The notes under the pieces are model-generated. The model was given only the letters and a program-made list of their open reading frames with translations. It made no database searches and was not told the origin of the DNA. From contig CM077832.1 in the NCBI GenBank assembly GCA_039720395.1, positions 30,625,316-30,689,315 of the forward strand: a stretch of 64,000 nucleotides of DNA. The letters are read 5' to 3'. Positions within the stretch are counted from its first letter, which is position 1; each line of letters starts with the position of its first letter. Shown here in pieces: positions 19,476-31,024 of the stretch. This stretch comes from Liquidambar formosana (Eukaryota; Streptophyta; Magnoliopsida; Saxifragales; Altingiaceae). Position numbers and translations under genes: made by a program.

Positions 19476-22400
19476 ATGGCTACTTCGTGGTTTACATTAG
19501 AGATCCATTACAATGGTTATTTTGTGGATGTGCCTCAAAAGATTTATTTTGGTGGAGATGTTCATATGGAGCCATCCATTGACCCTTATAAGATGTCTTA
19601 TCTTGATATGCAATCCATTTTAGAAGAGCTAAGATAGCCTAGGGTAGCTACTATATACAATAAGATGCCTGACCAAGATCTTAATGATAGCTTGAGATTG
19701 GTTAGTACTGATCAAGATGTCCTTGATATGTTTGCAATCCATACTGGTAGGGGCAATATCCAAATATTCACTATGACAGATATGGATGAAGTGTTAAATT
19801 AAGTACCCTTGGCAGCAATAGAAATAGATGGTGTCCAAGAGCCAGCAGAGGTAGAAGAGGTTGATTTGGTTGATGGTAGCTTAGATTCTCATTACTCAGT
19901 GATTAGTGAGGTAGATTTATATTCTGATAGTGATTATTACCCAAACAACTATAGTGGACATGTAGGTGGTGGTGTAAGTGAAGATAATGAATCTATGGAG
20001 GATGGTAATTTTGATGAACGTGAAGGTTTGGAGGATGGTAATTCTAATGAAGCTAAAGGTAGGGGTGATGGCAATATAAATGAAGGTGATGAGGTGTTGA
20101 GTGATTATGCTCCTATTGATGATTTATATAGTTTGGTTGATAGTGACATGGAGAATGAAAGACCTAGATACCCAGAGTTCCATGAAGATAGGGACATGGA
20201 GAACCCACAGTTGTGCCTAAGCCAACTATTTAGCTCAGCTGCTGTGTTTAGAGTTGCATTGAGGGAGCATTGTATTAAAAAAGGTCGTGAATTTAGGTTT
20301 AAGAAGAATAAGTCAAAAAGAATCACAACTATTTGTAAGTTTGAGTGTGGTTAGCATATCCATGCTTACAAAAAAAGGGATACATCATTTCAAATCACAA
20401 GTTACCAACCTAAACACTCTTGTCCAATGACTTATGAGAATAGGTAAGCTGATTCAACATGGCTTAACAGGCACTATTTAGAGAAGTTGAGGGATGACCC
20501 TAAATAGAAGACTAAAGCTATGCAAAGAACCATTAAGAGAGAGTTAATGATTGATGTATCCCCTATGCAAGTGTATAGGGCATAAAGAAGAGCAATTGAG
20601 CAAATTGAGGGGAATGCAGCTAAACAATACATGAAAATTAGGTTGTATGCCATGATGATTTTGAGACACAATCTAGGTAGTGCAGCGTGGGTGAAAATTG
20701 AGAGGCTTTAGTTGGATGTGGCTGTAACTTTTGAGAGATTATTCATTGTCTTTGATGCTCAAAGAAGAGGGCTGTTGGCTGGAGTTAGGCCCTTTATAGG
20801 CCTTGATGCTTACCATCTTAAGGTATGAAATGGGGCAATTTTCTTTTATTTTTCTTTACTTTTCATTTCTGTTTATTCTATCAATGTTTTACTTATTGTT
20901 TTTTTTCATTTTCTTTTACATACTGTTAATGCAAAATGAAATCGTAACCCCTTTGTTTTATAAAATATGTTTATGTAATGTAGGGACATTTTGGAGGCCA
21001 GTTGTTGCATGCAGTAACACATAATGGGAATGATAAAATGTGCCCAATAGCTATCGCTGCTGTTGAGTTTGAATGCAAGGACAGCTGGAGCTGGTTTTTA
21101 GAAAATTTAGTAGTTGTAATTGGGTCAGTTGAAGAGTTTGGGTGGACATTTATGTCTGACAGGCAAAAGATAATATTCACATATAAATATGACATTTTTT
21201 TTTCTATATACAATTAATAACTACTAATGCATGATTTATTTAAACTAAATTACAGGGACTTGTACCTAGCTTTGATTCAATGCTTCTCAAGGCTAATCAT
21301 AGGTTCTGCATCAGGCATATGTATGCCAACTTTAAGACTAAGTTTAAAAGAAAAGCCCTTAAAGATCTCATGTGGCAGGCTGCATCAGCTTATACAGTCC
21401 AAGAGTTCACTCAAGCCATGGAGAAAATTGAGAAAAATAGTCATGCAACTTACAATTGGTTTGCAGCTATTAACCCAACACAGTGGGCTAGGCATGCATT
21501 TACCTCTAGGCCAAAATGTGATATCTTGAGCAACAACCTGTCAGAGTCATTCAATAGCATGATAATAGAAGCTAGGGACAAGCCCATTATCACATGCATT
21601 GAGACAATTAAGAGAATAACAATAAAGAGGTATTAGGTGAACAAAGCCAAAATGAGTTATCACCAATGACTTTTGTGTCCAAAAATTCAACAGAAGTTGG
21701 AGGATAGAAAGGAAGATGCTAAGTCCTCTAAGGCAACATATGCAGGAGGTAGGCTGTTTGAGGTGACATATAAGTCACAAACCTTAGTTGTTGACCTAGT
21801 GAGGAGGACTTGCATATGTAGATAGTAGGACCTCACTGGTGTGCCTTGTTGTCATGCCAGTACTGCTATTTATGTTGATGGTGCGCAGCCAGAGGACTAT
21901 GTGGACCCTTATTTCCATGTAGAGACCTATTTGAGGTCTTATGAGCCCATTATTGTACCAATCCTAGATGAACAGCATTGGACAGGTGTTGACCCAGGTG
22001 AACCTGTCATGCCACCTCCATTGCGTAGACCTCCTTGTAGGCCTAAGAGGGTGAAGAAGAAGGGTGTTAATAAGCCTGTCAATCCATATCGTATACGTAA
22101 GCATCATCAGTTATTGAGATGTTCGAAATGCAGAGTGTATGGGCATAATACTCGCACATGCAAAGGGCAAGTAAATCATAAGAAAAAGAATGCATCATCA
22201 GTTGGTGGACAGGCCGGTGCACCAAACATGGTAATAAATCAATTTTTTACTTATTTGCTATTTATTGTTAGTCATTACACTTTTTTTAAAAAAAAATTCT
22301 TACAAATTTGTTATAAATATAGGAGGGAGCACCACAAATAAGTACTAGTGTAGGCACAGCGGCTAGGAGAGGTAGAGGAGATGCAATAATTGCTTGGAGA

Positions 22401-23078
22401 AGCAGAGGTGTGGGTAGACCAAAGAGGGTAGAGGGTGGGAGAGGTGGAGATGATAGGAGAAGTGGTGCTGGGAGAGGTGGAATTGCTGCTAATGTTGGGG
22501 CTATTGGGAGAGGTGTAGCTTCTGATAATGTTGGAGCTATGGGGAAAGGTGTAGCTGTTGCTAGTGGTGAAGTAGCTGGTAATGTTGGGGCTATTGGGAG
22601 AGGTGTTGCAACCTCAAATATATCATCTCGAGACAAGGGAAAATCCCTAGTGAGTGAGATATAAAGTTGTTCTTAGTTCTTAATTTTTTGGTTTATTTAT
22701 ATGGCATGCCAACACTAATTTTCCTATTTTTTCTTAAATTACAATTGAGTTTAATGCTACTTGGTTGCTAATTGGAAAGCGAAATTCTTTATTATTGGTG
22801 TAATTTTACATATATTGATAACTTACATAGAATCTATCAAAAGTTGTCTATACATGTAAAAAAAAAATGGATAACTTACATAGACTTTATATTAAAAAGG
22901 ATAACTTACATAAACTTTTTATACATATTTGTAGGTTGGTCTTGTTTTCAATACACTTACTTCAGCTACATTTAGTACCAGGACACCATTGTTCATCCCA
23001 CCAAGGCTAGCACCCATGATTTCCCCACGGTTGGAATGTCAAAAGAATCATCAAGTAGTTGAGCATCTTCAAATGTGA
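19476..23078 (+). pseudogene. Mutator-type transposase, spliced, frame kept but with many stops
   Basis: Five exons can be drawn: 19476-20822, 20984-21169, 21256-22230, 22323-22649 and 22935-23078. In order they show an N-terminal domain (L-E-I-H-Y-N-G-Y-F-V-D), an acidic stretch, a MuDR-type DNA-binding domain (about 20180-20440), the transposase core with D 20805, D 21158 and E 21544 as likely DDE residues, a SWIM zinc finger (about 21806-21860), a CCHC knuckle (about 22120-22160), and a Gly/Arg-rich tail. In-frame stops include 19635, 19800, 20352, 20445, 20505, 20583, 20709, two near 21640-21670 and a TAG pair in the SWIM motif. No frameshift was needed. The donor after exon 2 reads AT instead of GT (21170). 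The protein would cut and join the TIRs, but this copy cannot. Confidence 0.8.
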
Positions 23079-23566
23079 CTCAAGATGGACCAAGTATACA
23101 AGGATCTGCTAGGAGGTAATTTTTATTCATTTATGTATCAATTAAATGCCTTGATATCATGTATATATATTATTATCCACTTTTCTAACATCCAACTATG
23201 GCATTTTTATGCAGTGATGACTATGCTTGGAAATGAATCAGCTGGGAATTGGCAGCTGGCAGTGGGTGGACCTTATTTTGCCTTTTTTAAACTATTGAAG
23301 TAGTTTTTGAACATGATATATAGATGAATGCATTATAATTGCACATCTTTTTTGGATAGTATGTTTAATAGATGGCTATATTGGTTGCAAAGGGCAACAT
23401 TTTTTTTTTGGAGATACATTATGCATTATAATTGCCTAGTATGGATGCTAATCGCACAGGTTTTTTTGTATAGCAAACTGTGTATATAGACTAGGGTAGG
23501 TACATACCCTATTACATAGACTAGTGGGATAGGAATTTTATATGTATGTGTGCACGATAGTTGTAC

Positions 23567-23705
23567 ATGTTTATTTTTTGGACAGAATGTTAAAGTGTGA
23601 TATATGCAATGGAGGTGTGTGCATAATAGTTGCATATGTTTATTTTTTGGACAGAATGTAAAAGTATGATATATGCTATGGAGGTGGCATGATATTTCTC
23701 AAAGC
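23567..23705. repeat. Tandem duplication, about 69-bp unit
   Basis: 'tttattttttggacagaatg' occurs twice, 69 bp apart, followed each time by 'gatatatgc(a/t)atggaggtg'. It lies in the MULE region downstream of the transposase. Confidence 0.8.
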
Positions 23706-23872
23706 CAATTGTAGCCGTGATAATGTGCTCTATAAACACTAAAACAAACTTGTAAATCCTGTTGTACTCTCATATGTGGGAATAGAGATTAATACTTTTG
23801 AATCCACCTTAAATGAAATAGTTACAAGTATAGGATAGGTGTGGATAGCTTCTTCTTTTCCTCTTCCCATAG

Positions 23873-23904
<32 letters not shown>

Positions 23905-25258
23905 GGTGGGGGGGCTAATCATCTGTGATATATGAGACTAGATTGATAGAAGGTCCACAATTGGGTCAGTGCTTGTTTCTAGGAAATTTTTTACTGCATT
24001 TAGTTGCAAGTAAAATATGCATGAAAAAGTGGTGGTTACTTGATAGGTTATATTTGTATACAATGTTCAGGTAAATAATATACTCCATTGATTATTTCAC
24101 AAAGTTTGTCGCCAGTTTGTTTATTCAATTCAAGCTGTTGTTTTATTCATTTCAATGTATTGGCACTTTCTTGGATTAGCTGTGGTGTGATGTCATGATG
24201 GATATTTGAGCTATCTAAATGAGAGACTGATTTCTAATTCTGATTGCTTTAGCTATCTATGTTCTAATTCTTGATTTGATAACGAATGTTGCTTCATAAA
24301 CTGGTTTAGATTGATGATAGTTCTTTGCATTGTTATACATAATGCACATCATTATTGTTCTTAATTTTCTATGGGACAAATAATATCTGTTGGCAGTGGG
24401 TGATTTTCTCTAGCTTGTTCAACCATATTTTTCCAAGTAGGGTTGGTATTTCATTTGGTAGGGACAGCTTGAAACAGACACTACACCTTTCCTGAGTTTT
24501 TGAATTGTATACTCTTAATTAATCATCAAGCAAACCTTACTCACCACACCATGAATTCCTTACTAAACAATCTTTGCCTCTCTGTCCTACTCCAGTTAAC
24601 GGCATTAGGTATCAATTCCGGAGTCGTGGAGGACAGGTTGAGAGGATTCGTCCTCGTATCCAAAAAACAAATTCCTTACTAAACAATCTTTGCAATGTTA
24701 GTAAGGTTCACCTTCTTGTTAGCTAGCATGCATTTCTCTATTTTGATAAGGGTCAAAGACAATGGGAAGTGAGTTCGAGTTGAATAAACGCCATTGTTAT
24801 GATCTTAGCATGGCCACGGCCTAGCGATTGCCTGGCCACGGCCACGGCTTGGCCACGTATTTGTATCATCCCATTCAATGTAAATGACACTTGAATCACG
24901 GGTAACAAGTTAATGGAATACCTATTTCATGGGTAACAACTTAGTGAAAATTTGGTATTCACTATTTCATTTGGTAATGCCTTAAGTAGAGTTAGTAATG
25001 CGTAATTTATCGGTATAAGATAACTAACATAATATAAGTACTTGGTAAACATTACAATACATCAAGCCAAGCACATATAGTTAACAAAATTATTTACTAA
25101 CCATTATAATACACATATCACTCCAAATACATATACTTGTTCTTCTCATTTGATTTACCAAACACCCATCCAAAAACCATTACAATACATAAAAATACAA
25201 AGGAAATGATAATCATATCATAAATCCTATTCTATGCATTCTTCCTGGGCAATTGGAC
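23706..25258. other. MULE interior between the two converging genes, no gene seen
   Basis: Contains a poly(T) run (about 23879-23904), a short duplication of 'attccttactaaacaatctt' (about 24551 and 24671), and a GC-rich patch near 24810-24860 in which 'ggccacggcc' repeats and partly pairs with itself. No coding frame was recognised. Confidence 0.4.
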
Positions 25259-25863
25259 TTATAATTCAACATTCCCTTGTTGTAGCTCATAATTACTTTG
25301 GTTCAACTCTAAATTTTTTTCAAACAACTCATAATTGATTTGTTGCAACTCAGAATTCTTTTGTTGCAACTCAGAATTCTTTTGCTTCAACCCAATATTG
25401 TGGTGGTGCAAGTCACAAAACCTTTCCTTTAACTCCAAATTCAATTGTTGCAACTCGACATTTTGTTCTTTCATAGCCAAATTATTGTCTTTCAAGTCAC
25501 GAATCTTTTTCAACATATATCTACCAAAATCCTTTCCACGATCACATGTTGGAAGGTCAGCCCACTTATGAAATCCACATAAACCATCCTAAAATGATCA
25601 ACACAGCACGCACATACAAATTATAGCAAAAAAAAAAAAACAAAAGCAATTGATGTTAATTTAGGACCACCCTACAATCCCTACATATACATTACCTTAT
25701 AATTCGCACACCCATAAAAGCGTCTTTCGGAATTTAAATTAGTTTTAGATGTTATTTTTGGAGCCCTTACACCGTAATGATAGTTGGGACGCAAATTATC
25801 GCTGGAATTTGATGCTTCCCTATGTGTGGATTGAGTTGAACTTGAACTTGAACTTGATGCTAT
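25259..25863 (-). pseudogene. GRF zinc-finger and coiled-coil protein gene, start and zinc ligands lost
   Basis: Two minus-strand exons, 25863-25696 and 25588-25259, join in frame (GTAATG donor, TTTTAG acceptor) to about 165 residues. The first exon has a Ser-rich N-terminus and the E-R-R-F-Y-G-C core of a GRF zinc finger; the second starts C-G-F-H-K-W-A-D and continues as a long coiled coil of L-Q-Q-x-N-S-E-L repeats. GRF plus coiled-coil proteins of this length are common in plant transposons and may bind nucleic acid; the role is unknown. The apparent start codon reads ATA (25863-25861), and the first two zinc ligands read Tyr (Y-H-Y-G) where the family has Cys. All three are G-to-A type changes, so the gene is probably dead. 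Confidence 0.65.
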
Positions 25864-26112
25864 TCTTAGTGTAGATATATTAATGAAAATTTTACCAAAA
25901 ATTAGAAGCAACAACTTTGAAAATACCCTAACATATTAACCACAAATGAGCAAAAAATGCATAGATTTGAACCCAAAAAATGCATACATGCAAACCCAAA
26001 AAATGCATACATTACAACTGTATATATTAAGCATTTTTCAAAAATTTTATTACAAAAACGTAAGAGATACAAGCAATTTCAAAAAAAAAAAAAATAAAGG
26101 ATTTTTATTTAG

Positions 26113-26300
26113 GTTAAATAACGGATTTAAATAACGGATTAAACGTAAGAGATAGAACCCTACATTTTTATTTGGGTAAATAACGGATTAAACGTAAGAG
26201 ATACAACCCTACATTTTTATTTGGGTTAAATAACAGATTTAACCCAAATCATGAACCTGATGCCATTCTTGTAGTGTATAAATGAAGAATTTACAACAAA
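26113..26300. repeat. Short tandem repeat and duplicated leader of the GRF gene
   Basis: 'acggattaaacgtaagagat' occurs twice, 55 bp apart, with 'accctacatttttatttggg' after each. At about 26244-26290 a second copy of the GRF gene's start region is seen on the minus strand, in which the start is ATG, followed after a few codons by a stop. The upstream region of the gene was therefore duplicated. Confidence 0.6.
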
Positions 26301-26672
26301 ATTAGAATAACAACTACATTTCTACACCCTACTGACTTGCATCCTACATTTTTACACCAATAACTAACATCTTTAACCTAAATTTTGGGGTCGGCACACA
26401 TATGAGAAATATGTAGAAGGCATACAAACCGTATGGTGTGGGTTTGATCGGAAGCCTTCCTCCTTGCCGATCTTTAGCTAATATTACTATGGTTCAAGAA
26501 TTTACCAACGATAGAGAGATATCAGAGGGTGGGCAGGTGTGCGTGTGAAAGAGGAGACGAAGAGAAGAAGAGGGTTTAATCAGATCTGTATGGATGGATA
26601 TAAGAGAGAGAAAATGACTTATGTGAGGATGAAGAGCACGTGAGATTGTATTTAAGGGCATTTTGGGCAGAG

Positions 26673-26705
26673 AAAAGAGTCATATGCGTTGCACATGACT
26701 CTTTT
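26673..26705. other. Perfect 11-bp inverted repeat next to the right MULE TIR
   Basis: AAAAGAGTCAT (26673-26683) and ATGACTCTTTT (26695-26705) are exact inverted copies around an 11-base centre. It sits about 45 bp inside the right TIR and has no clear partner at the left end. Confidence 0.7.
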
Positions 26706-26848
26706 CGTTAAGCATATCACGACAGCTTAACAGTTGGGTACAATGTGTTCTGTTCCAGTATTTCGAGGGGGTATTTATAGGATTTTGTAGATGAGGGTTG
26801 AAAAGTGATTTCCAGCAAAAGATGGAGGAGGCAAAGTGTAATTTTCCC

Positions 26849-27762
26849 TTTTTTTTTTTTTTTTTTTTGGTCTTTGCTATTTGTATTGGAGGTCCTAAAA
26901 GAGGGAGGAAAGTGGTCTTGTGACCCTCTCCTGCTTTACTTTCCCAACGAGTATTCTCCTCTTAGGTGCCTTTATCAACTTTTTGCTATCTTTTGGAGCT
27001 AGTCATCAGTTGAGTTTATTATGTAGTTAATGCAAAATCAGAGTTGGCATCATCTGTTTCTAAGAGATTAGTTAGATCAAAGTTTTAAATACCCTTATTA
27101 GCTCAAGAAAAAAAATCATTAATACTTAAATTAAGCAAACTGCTCAAGTTTGGCTTGAGCTTACTTATTAGGTAAACGAATCAAGCTCAAACCATTTTTT
27201 TTTTTTTTTAAATTTTGTTTGAGCTTGTTAGGTTTTTGAATCATGCTTGAATAGCATATAACTCAACTTTGCTCATTTTATTTATACATTGTATGTTAAA
27301 GCCTTTCTCGAATTATTCCATGTTTTTGTTGATATTATCATTGTCTTTTCTTATCAAATGAGCAAAATCAAAATCTATCTCTATTTTTTCTTAAGAATTT
27401 TAAAACTTATTCCTAAATTTTTTTCAATATCCTGAATTTTAAATAAATTTGGAATGACTTCTTTCTTATTTTTTGAAAATGCATTATTAATCTTACTTGC
27501 AAACTTATCTTGGAATTATTTTATTTTATTTTTATGAATTTTTTTTGATATTTTATTAGATGAGTTATGAGTTAGATAAATTATATCCAATAATATCCAA
27601 ATTCCAATCTGTAGCTAGAATCTCTAGATGGAGAAGGACATGACAAAGGCTGGCAAATGTGCCGCAATGCGGAACTCAGGTGACATCGTGGCATATGCAC
27701 ATCAAACATCAAATTTGAATTTTGCAGTAAGACTGAGCTTGAGGTTCCATCAAAAGTCTATA
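26849..27762. other. AT-rich intergenic DNA, no gene seen
   Basis: Begins with a poly(T) run flanking the MULE. No coding frame with family resemblance and no clear repeat boundaries were found. Confidence 0.4.
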
Positions 27763-28189
27763 GGCACCGTTTGGTTGCACATTTTAAAAGATCTTTTTTT
27801 AAATAGAAAAAATTATTTTTTATTTTCTTACTTTTTGCTTTTAAATAGAAGCAACAAAAGTAAAAGCGTATTTGGTAAAATTGATTTCGCCAATAATCTT
27901 TTGGATATCATGGGAAACTTTATCGGATCATCGTCGCCCAAACGGAAGCCTAAGACATGCACAACGATTGCGAATTTTTCAAGTTAAGGTCAAGTTTGTC
28001 CGAAAGATAAAAATCATTTTTAAAAACAAATTTTCATTGTTTTTGCTTAAAATCCAATATTTTGTTTTTTGCTTTCTAGAAGTTCTTTTCAGTTCCTCTA
28101 ACCAAACAGTACTTTTTACTTTTACCACTTATTCTTTCAAAAATAAAAATAAAAATAAAAATTTAAAATAAGTGCAACCAAACGGTGCC
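27763..28189. mobile_element. MITE, about 427 bp
   Basis: Terminal inverted repeats GGCACCGTTTGGTTGCAC (27763-27780) and its exact reverse complement (28172-28189) are flanked by TATA on both sides. The interior is AT-rich without a coding gene. 'GTTTGGTT' termini are frequent in plant MITEs of the PIF/Harbinger or hAT groups. The duplication could be TA or TATA, so the superfamily is left open. Confidence 0.75.
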
Positions 28190-28863
28190 TATAAAATTCT
28201 GAACCACATGCAAGCTCAATCTCAGTGTCCTCAAATTCCATGGCAATGTGAGAATGACAGATATGCCAAGACTGGTGGCCCAAAAGAGGCTTGTCCTGGC
28301 TCATTGAAAATTTGGTTCGCAGATTGTTAGGTTCTTACATGTTAAACCACTGGTCCTCGTTCATCTTGGATGGGTCTGGCTCCACTACTTATATGTTCTG
28401 ACACTTTTGAGTGGCCAAAAAAATTTTGTCCCGTCAAAATAAAGGAGAGAAGGAAAGACTCAAACAAAAAAGGGACGTAGACGCCCATTGATCGTAGGAG
28501 GAAGTGCTTCCTAATTTTGAAAATTATTCATTTTAAGGCTATAAAGATGGCAACCACAAGTAGTTACCATGACTTCTCCCATCCATCCCTACATTTATAT
28601 GACTTTACTCAAATTTATATGCCTTTATCCATGACTTCTCCCATCTATCCCCACATTTATTATTTATTTATGTGACTTTACTCAAAACCATATGTCCTTA
28701 TCTATCTCGTGTGGGGCTACACTAAATTTTCATCCCAAATTCATTTAGTTTCCTTATTATACCTAGTTTTTGGATCTACTGCTAAATTGAATTGAATTGA
28801 TTTCTATTTAAATATAATAAAATTGATTTGATTTGAAATTGTAATTCATTTGTTTAGTTAAAA
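28190..28863. other. Intergenic DNA, no gene seen
   Basis: A short repeat is present: 'catgacttctcccatc' occurs near 28569 and 28631 with similar following text. Nothing coding was recognised. Confidence 0.4.
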
Positions 28864-30270
28864 CTAGTTGGTACACACGTGCGTTGCACGTGAATATTTT
28901 TGTATTATAAAATAAATATTTCATCAATGGTATACGAATTTACGTTAAAGTGGACCATATAAATTGTCTTTTAAAGAAGAGATTTTTGTGATGGGAAAAA
29001 CAAAAATCAGTGTCAAAACTAATAAATTAATTAAATATGTCATCAATAACTTAAATAAATATAAAAAATATATGTAAATTTCAGTTGTACACTTGCCTAT
29101 CAAAGGATATTTCTCATGGCCCTGTCGGTGTATATATATATATATATATGTTTATTTTTGTAAGGAAAAAGCTAAATAGTTTAACCATTTTTTTCGAACT
29201 TGTTTAGCAACTAACCTAGTAATGTACTTATTTCAATGAGTAATAATTTTTTTAAAAAAAATTATTTCATAAATAAATTGAACAAATAACATCGTGTTTA
29301 AATTCAAATAAGAAATAAATTAAAATAAATGTCATCCAACTCATTGAAAATATTATTCTATGAGTGGGGAAGTTGGGTTTTTTTTATAAAATTTTTTTAT
29401 AATATAAAAAATTAAATGAAATTATGATAAATATACTTATTTTTAAAATTTTCTCAATGAAAAATGTGCTTACTAAAACATGGGAATCCTCCTGAGTTGT
29501 CCTTTGTTGAGATGATGCTCTATTGACCAGATAAGGGAGAATTTTTAACATCGTTACATATAGGATTTGGTTTTCTTAATGCCAGTTTTTGATAGTCTAG
29601 GAACCTCATTCGGTTTTATAATATTATATTTTAATAAAAGGTTCTATGTGAGAAAACAAACCAACTCCAAAAATAAATAATTAAATAGAAAGAAAGGTAT
29701 CCTTACAAAATATTTGTAAATCACGATTTGTCAAAAACTTACACTAAGAAAATAAAATAAAAAAATACTCAAAAGTAATAATATCTAACAGAACTAAAAT
29801 AGAACCCTACTGCGTTTGCAAGGAGTCTTGTAGGTAAGGCATTCATTAAGAATAGAGGTAAGAGAACCAAAGTTACAGAAATATATGAAGTACTTGACCC
29901 ACATAAAAAACAGTATTTTCTATAGCAATTAAAACAAACCCTAAAACCCTATATTTCGAAAAAGAAAAGAAAATGAGGGCTCTATTAAAATAGGTTAAAA
30001 CTACTGTTAATGGAGAAAGTAGAATTTAGAATCCCATTGTTAATGAATAGATGATATATGTTATGAAATAGTGTTAACTTACAATTCTGGGTTTTATTTA
30101 TTTATACGAATTATAGTTTCCTTAGAATTCCTATTTATGTGTGTGTTTTATATTTTTATATTTCCTATATATGTAGAAGGGTAATTGTGCATTTAAAATT
30201 TAAAATAAGGGTATATTAGTCAATCAAAAGTTTTTCTCACATTCAACTTTTTATAGGTAATATATCTATA
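28864..30270 (-). mobile_element. Non-autonomous Helitron, about 1.4 kb
   Basis: On the minus strand the 3' end reads CTAG followed by T (28867-28864), preceded by a perfect 7-bp hairpin CACGTGC/GCACGTG (28876-28892), the classic Helitron terminus. The 5' end, near 30270, begins like the family start TCTATACTACCTATAAAAAG but with changed first bases. The same 5' sequence occurs at 30715, 37332, 37827 and 38728. No Rep/helicase gene is inside. Confidence 0.6.
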
Positions 30271-30271
30271 T

Positions 30272-30715
30272 ATATATAGGCACACGTGCGTTGCACATGA
30301 ATATTATTTAAATAAAAAAATTTATAAATTCTATATCTATATATATATATATATTGAATATGAAAATCTAATTATTTGTTACTTTTGTGTTAATTTAACT
30401 TATTAGAATAAACGCTCAATACAATAGGTCAAAATTTCTTTAATTATTAGGAGTTATGGTAGGAATAAAAAGTTAGCTAGAACACATGCATAGTAGTGGA
30501 GGCTATATAGAATTTATGAAGTGAACATAAATTGTGTTATCTTTTTTCCTTCTTTTTTGCTAGAAAATAAACATTCTTAATTGGTTAAATATAAAACATT
30601 CTTAATTGGTTAAATCTGGGAGGCAAATAAATATTTAAAATTTAAAATTTAAAATAAAGATGTAATGGTCAATCAAAAGTGTTTCTAAAATATAAACTTT
30701 TATAGGTAGTATAGA
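30272..30715 (-). mobile_element. Short Helitron of the same family, about 440 bp
   Basis: The 5' end on the minus strand is TCTATACTACCTATAAA starting at 30715. The 3' hairpin (CATGTGCAACGCACGTG on minus) lies at 30283-30299; the terminal CTRR is degenerate. It abuts the larger Helitron, so one may have inserted next to or into the end of the other. Confidence 0.5.
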
Positions 30716-31024
30716 TACAATATAATTTAATATGTGATACAAGAGCATCTTTGAGAGAGGTAGCAAAAAAAAAAAAAAGTAACAAATCTGTCTTTTGCTA
30801 CCATATGTGGGCTGTAGCAATTTGCTACTTCAACTTGAGATGTGCATTCCAAAGGGAAGTAGCAAACATAATTATTTTATTTTTATTTTCTATATTTTAT
30901 ATTTTTTTATGCTTTTAAATATTATTTAATTTATTTTTTTAATAAGTGAAATTGATCCCTCATAATATAGTTTTTATTACTTTTTCTAAAAAAATATTCT
31001 CAATTTTATTTTTATATGGTATCA
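30716..31024. other. Old repeat interrupted by the LARD element, left part
   Basis: AT-rich, with a poly(A) run and 'gagcatctttgagagaggtagc', a text typical of plant MITE or SINE relics. It would continue at 37017. Confidence 0.35.

Larger units (their letters stand above)
15164..26848 (+). mobile_element. Mutator-like element (MULE), 11.7 kb, with 97-bp terminal inverted repeats
   Basis: Left TIR 15164-15260 and right TIR 26752-26848 are inverted copies with about 4 mismatches in 97 bp; both begin GGGAAAATTACAC, a common MULE terminus. Inside are a Mutator-type transposase pseudogene on + and a GRF zinc-finger gene on -, plus an L1 fragment and several tandem repeats. The flanks are T-rich (left ends ttttt, right begins a long T run), so a 9-bp target duplication cannot be resolved. 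The near-identity of the TIRs contrasts with the strongly mutated transposase, which suggests mobilisation in trans after the gene decayed, or chance. Confidence 0.85.

Noticed and set aside
20105..20326. Minus-strand open frames over the transposase, actin and pol genes
   Set aside because: They lie antisense to clearly conserved proteins and follow from codon bias, so they are shadows.
24810..24860. GC-rich 'ggccacggcc' patch as a CRISPR-like or regulatory array
   Set aside because: The units are short, irregular and unspaced; this is simple-sequence duplication in a plant nuclear context.
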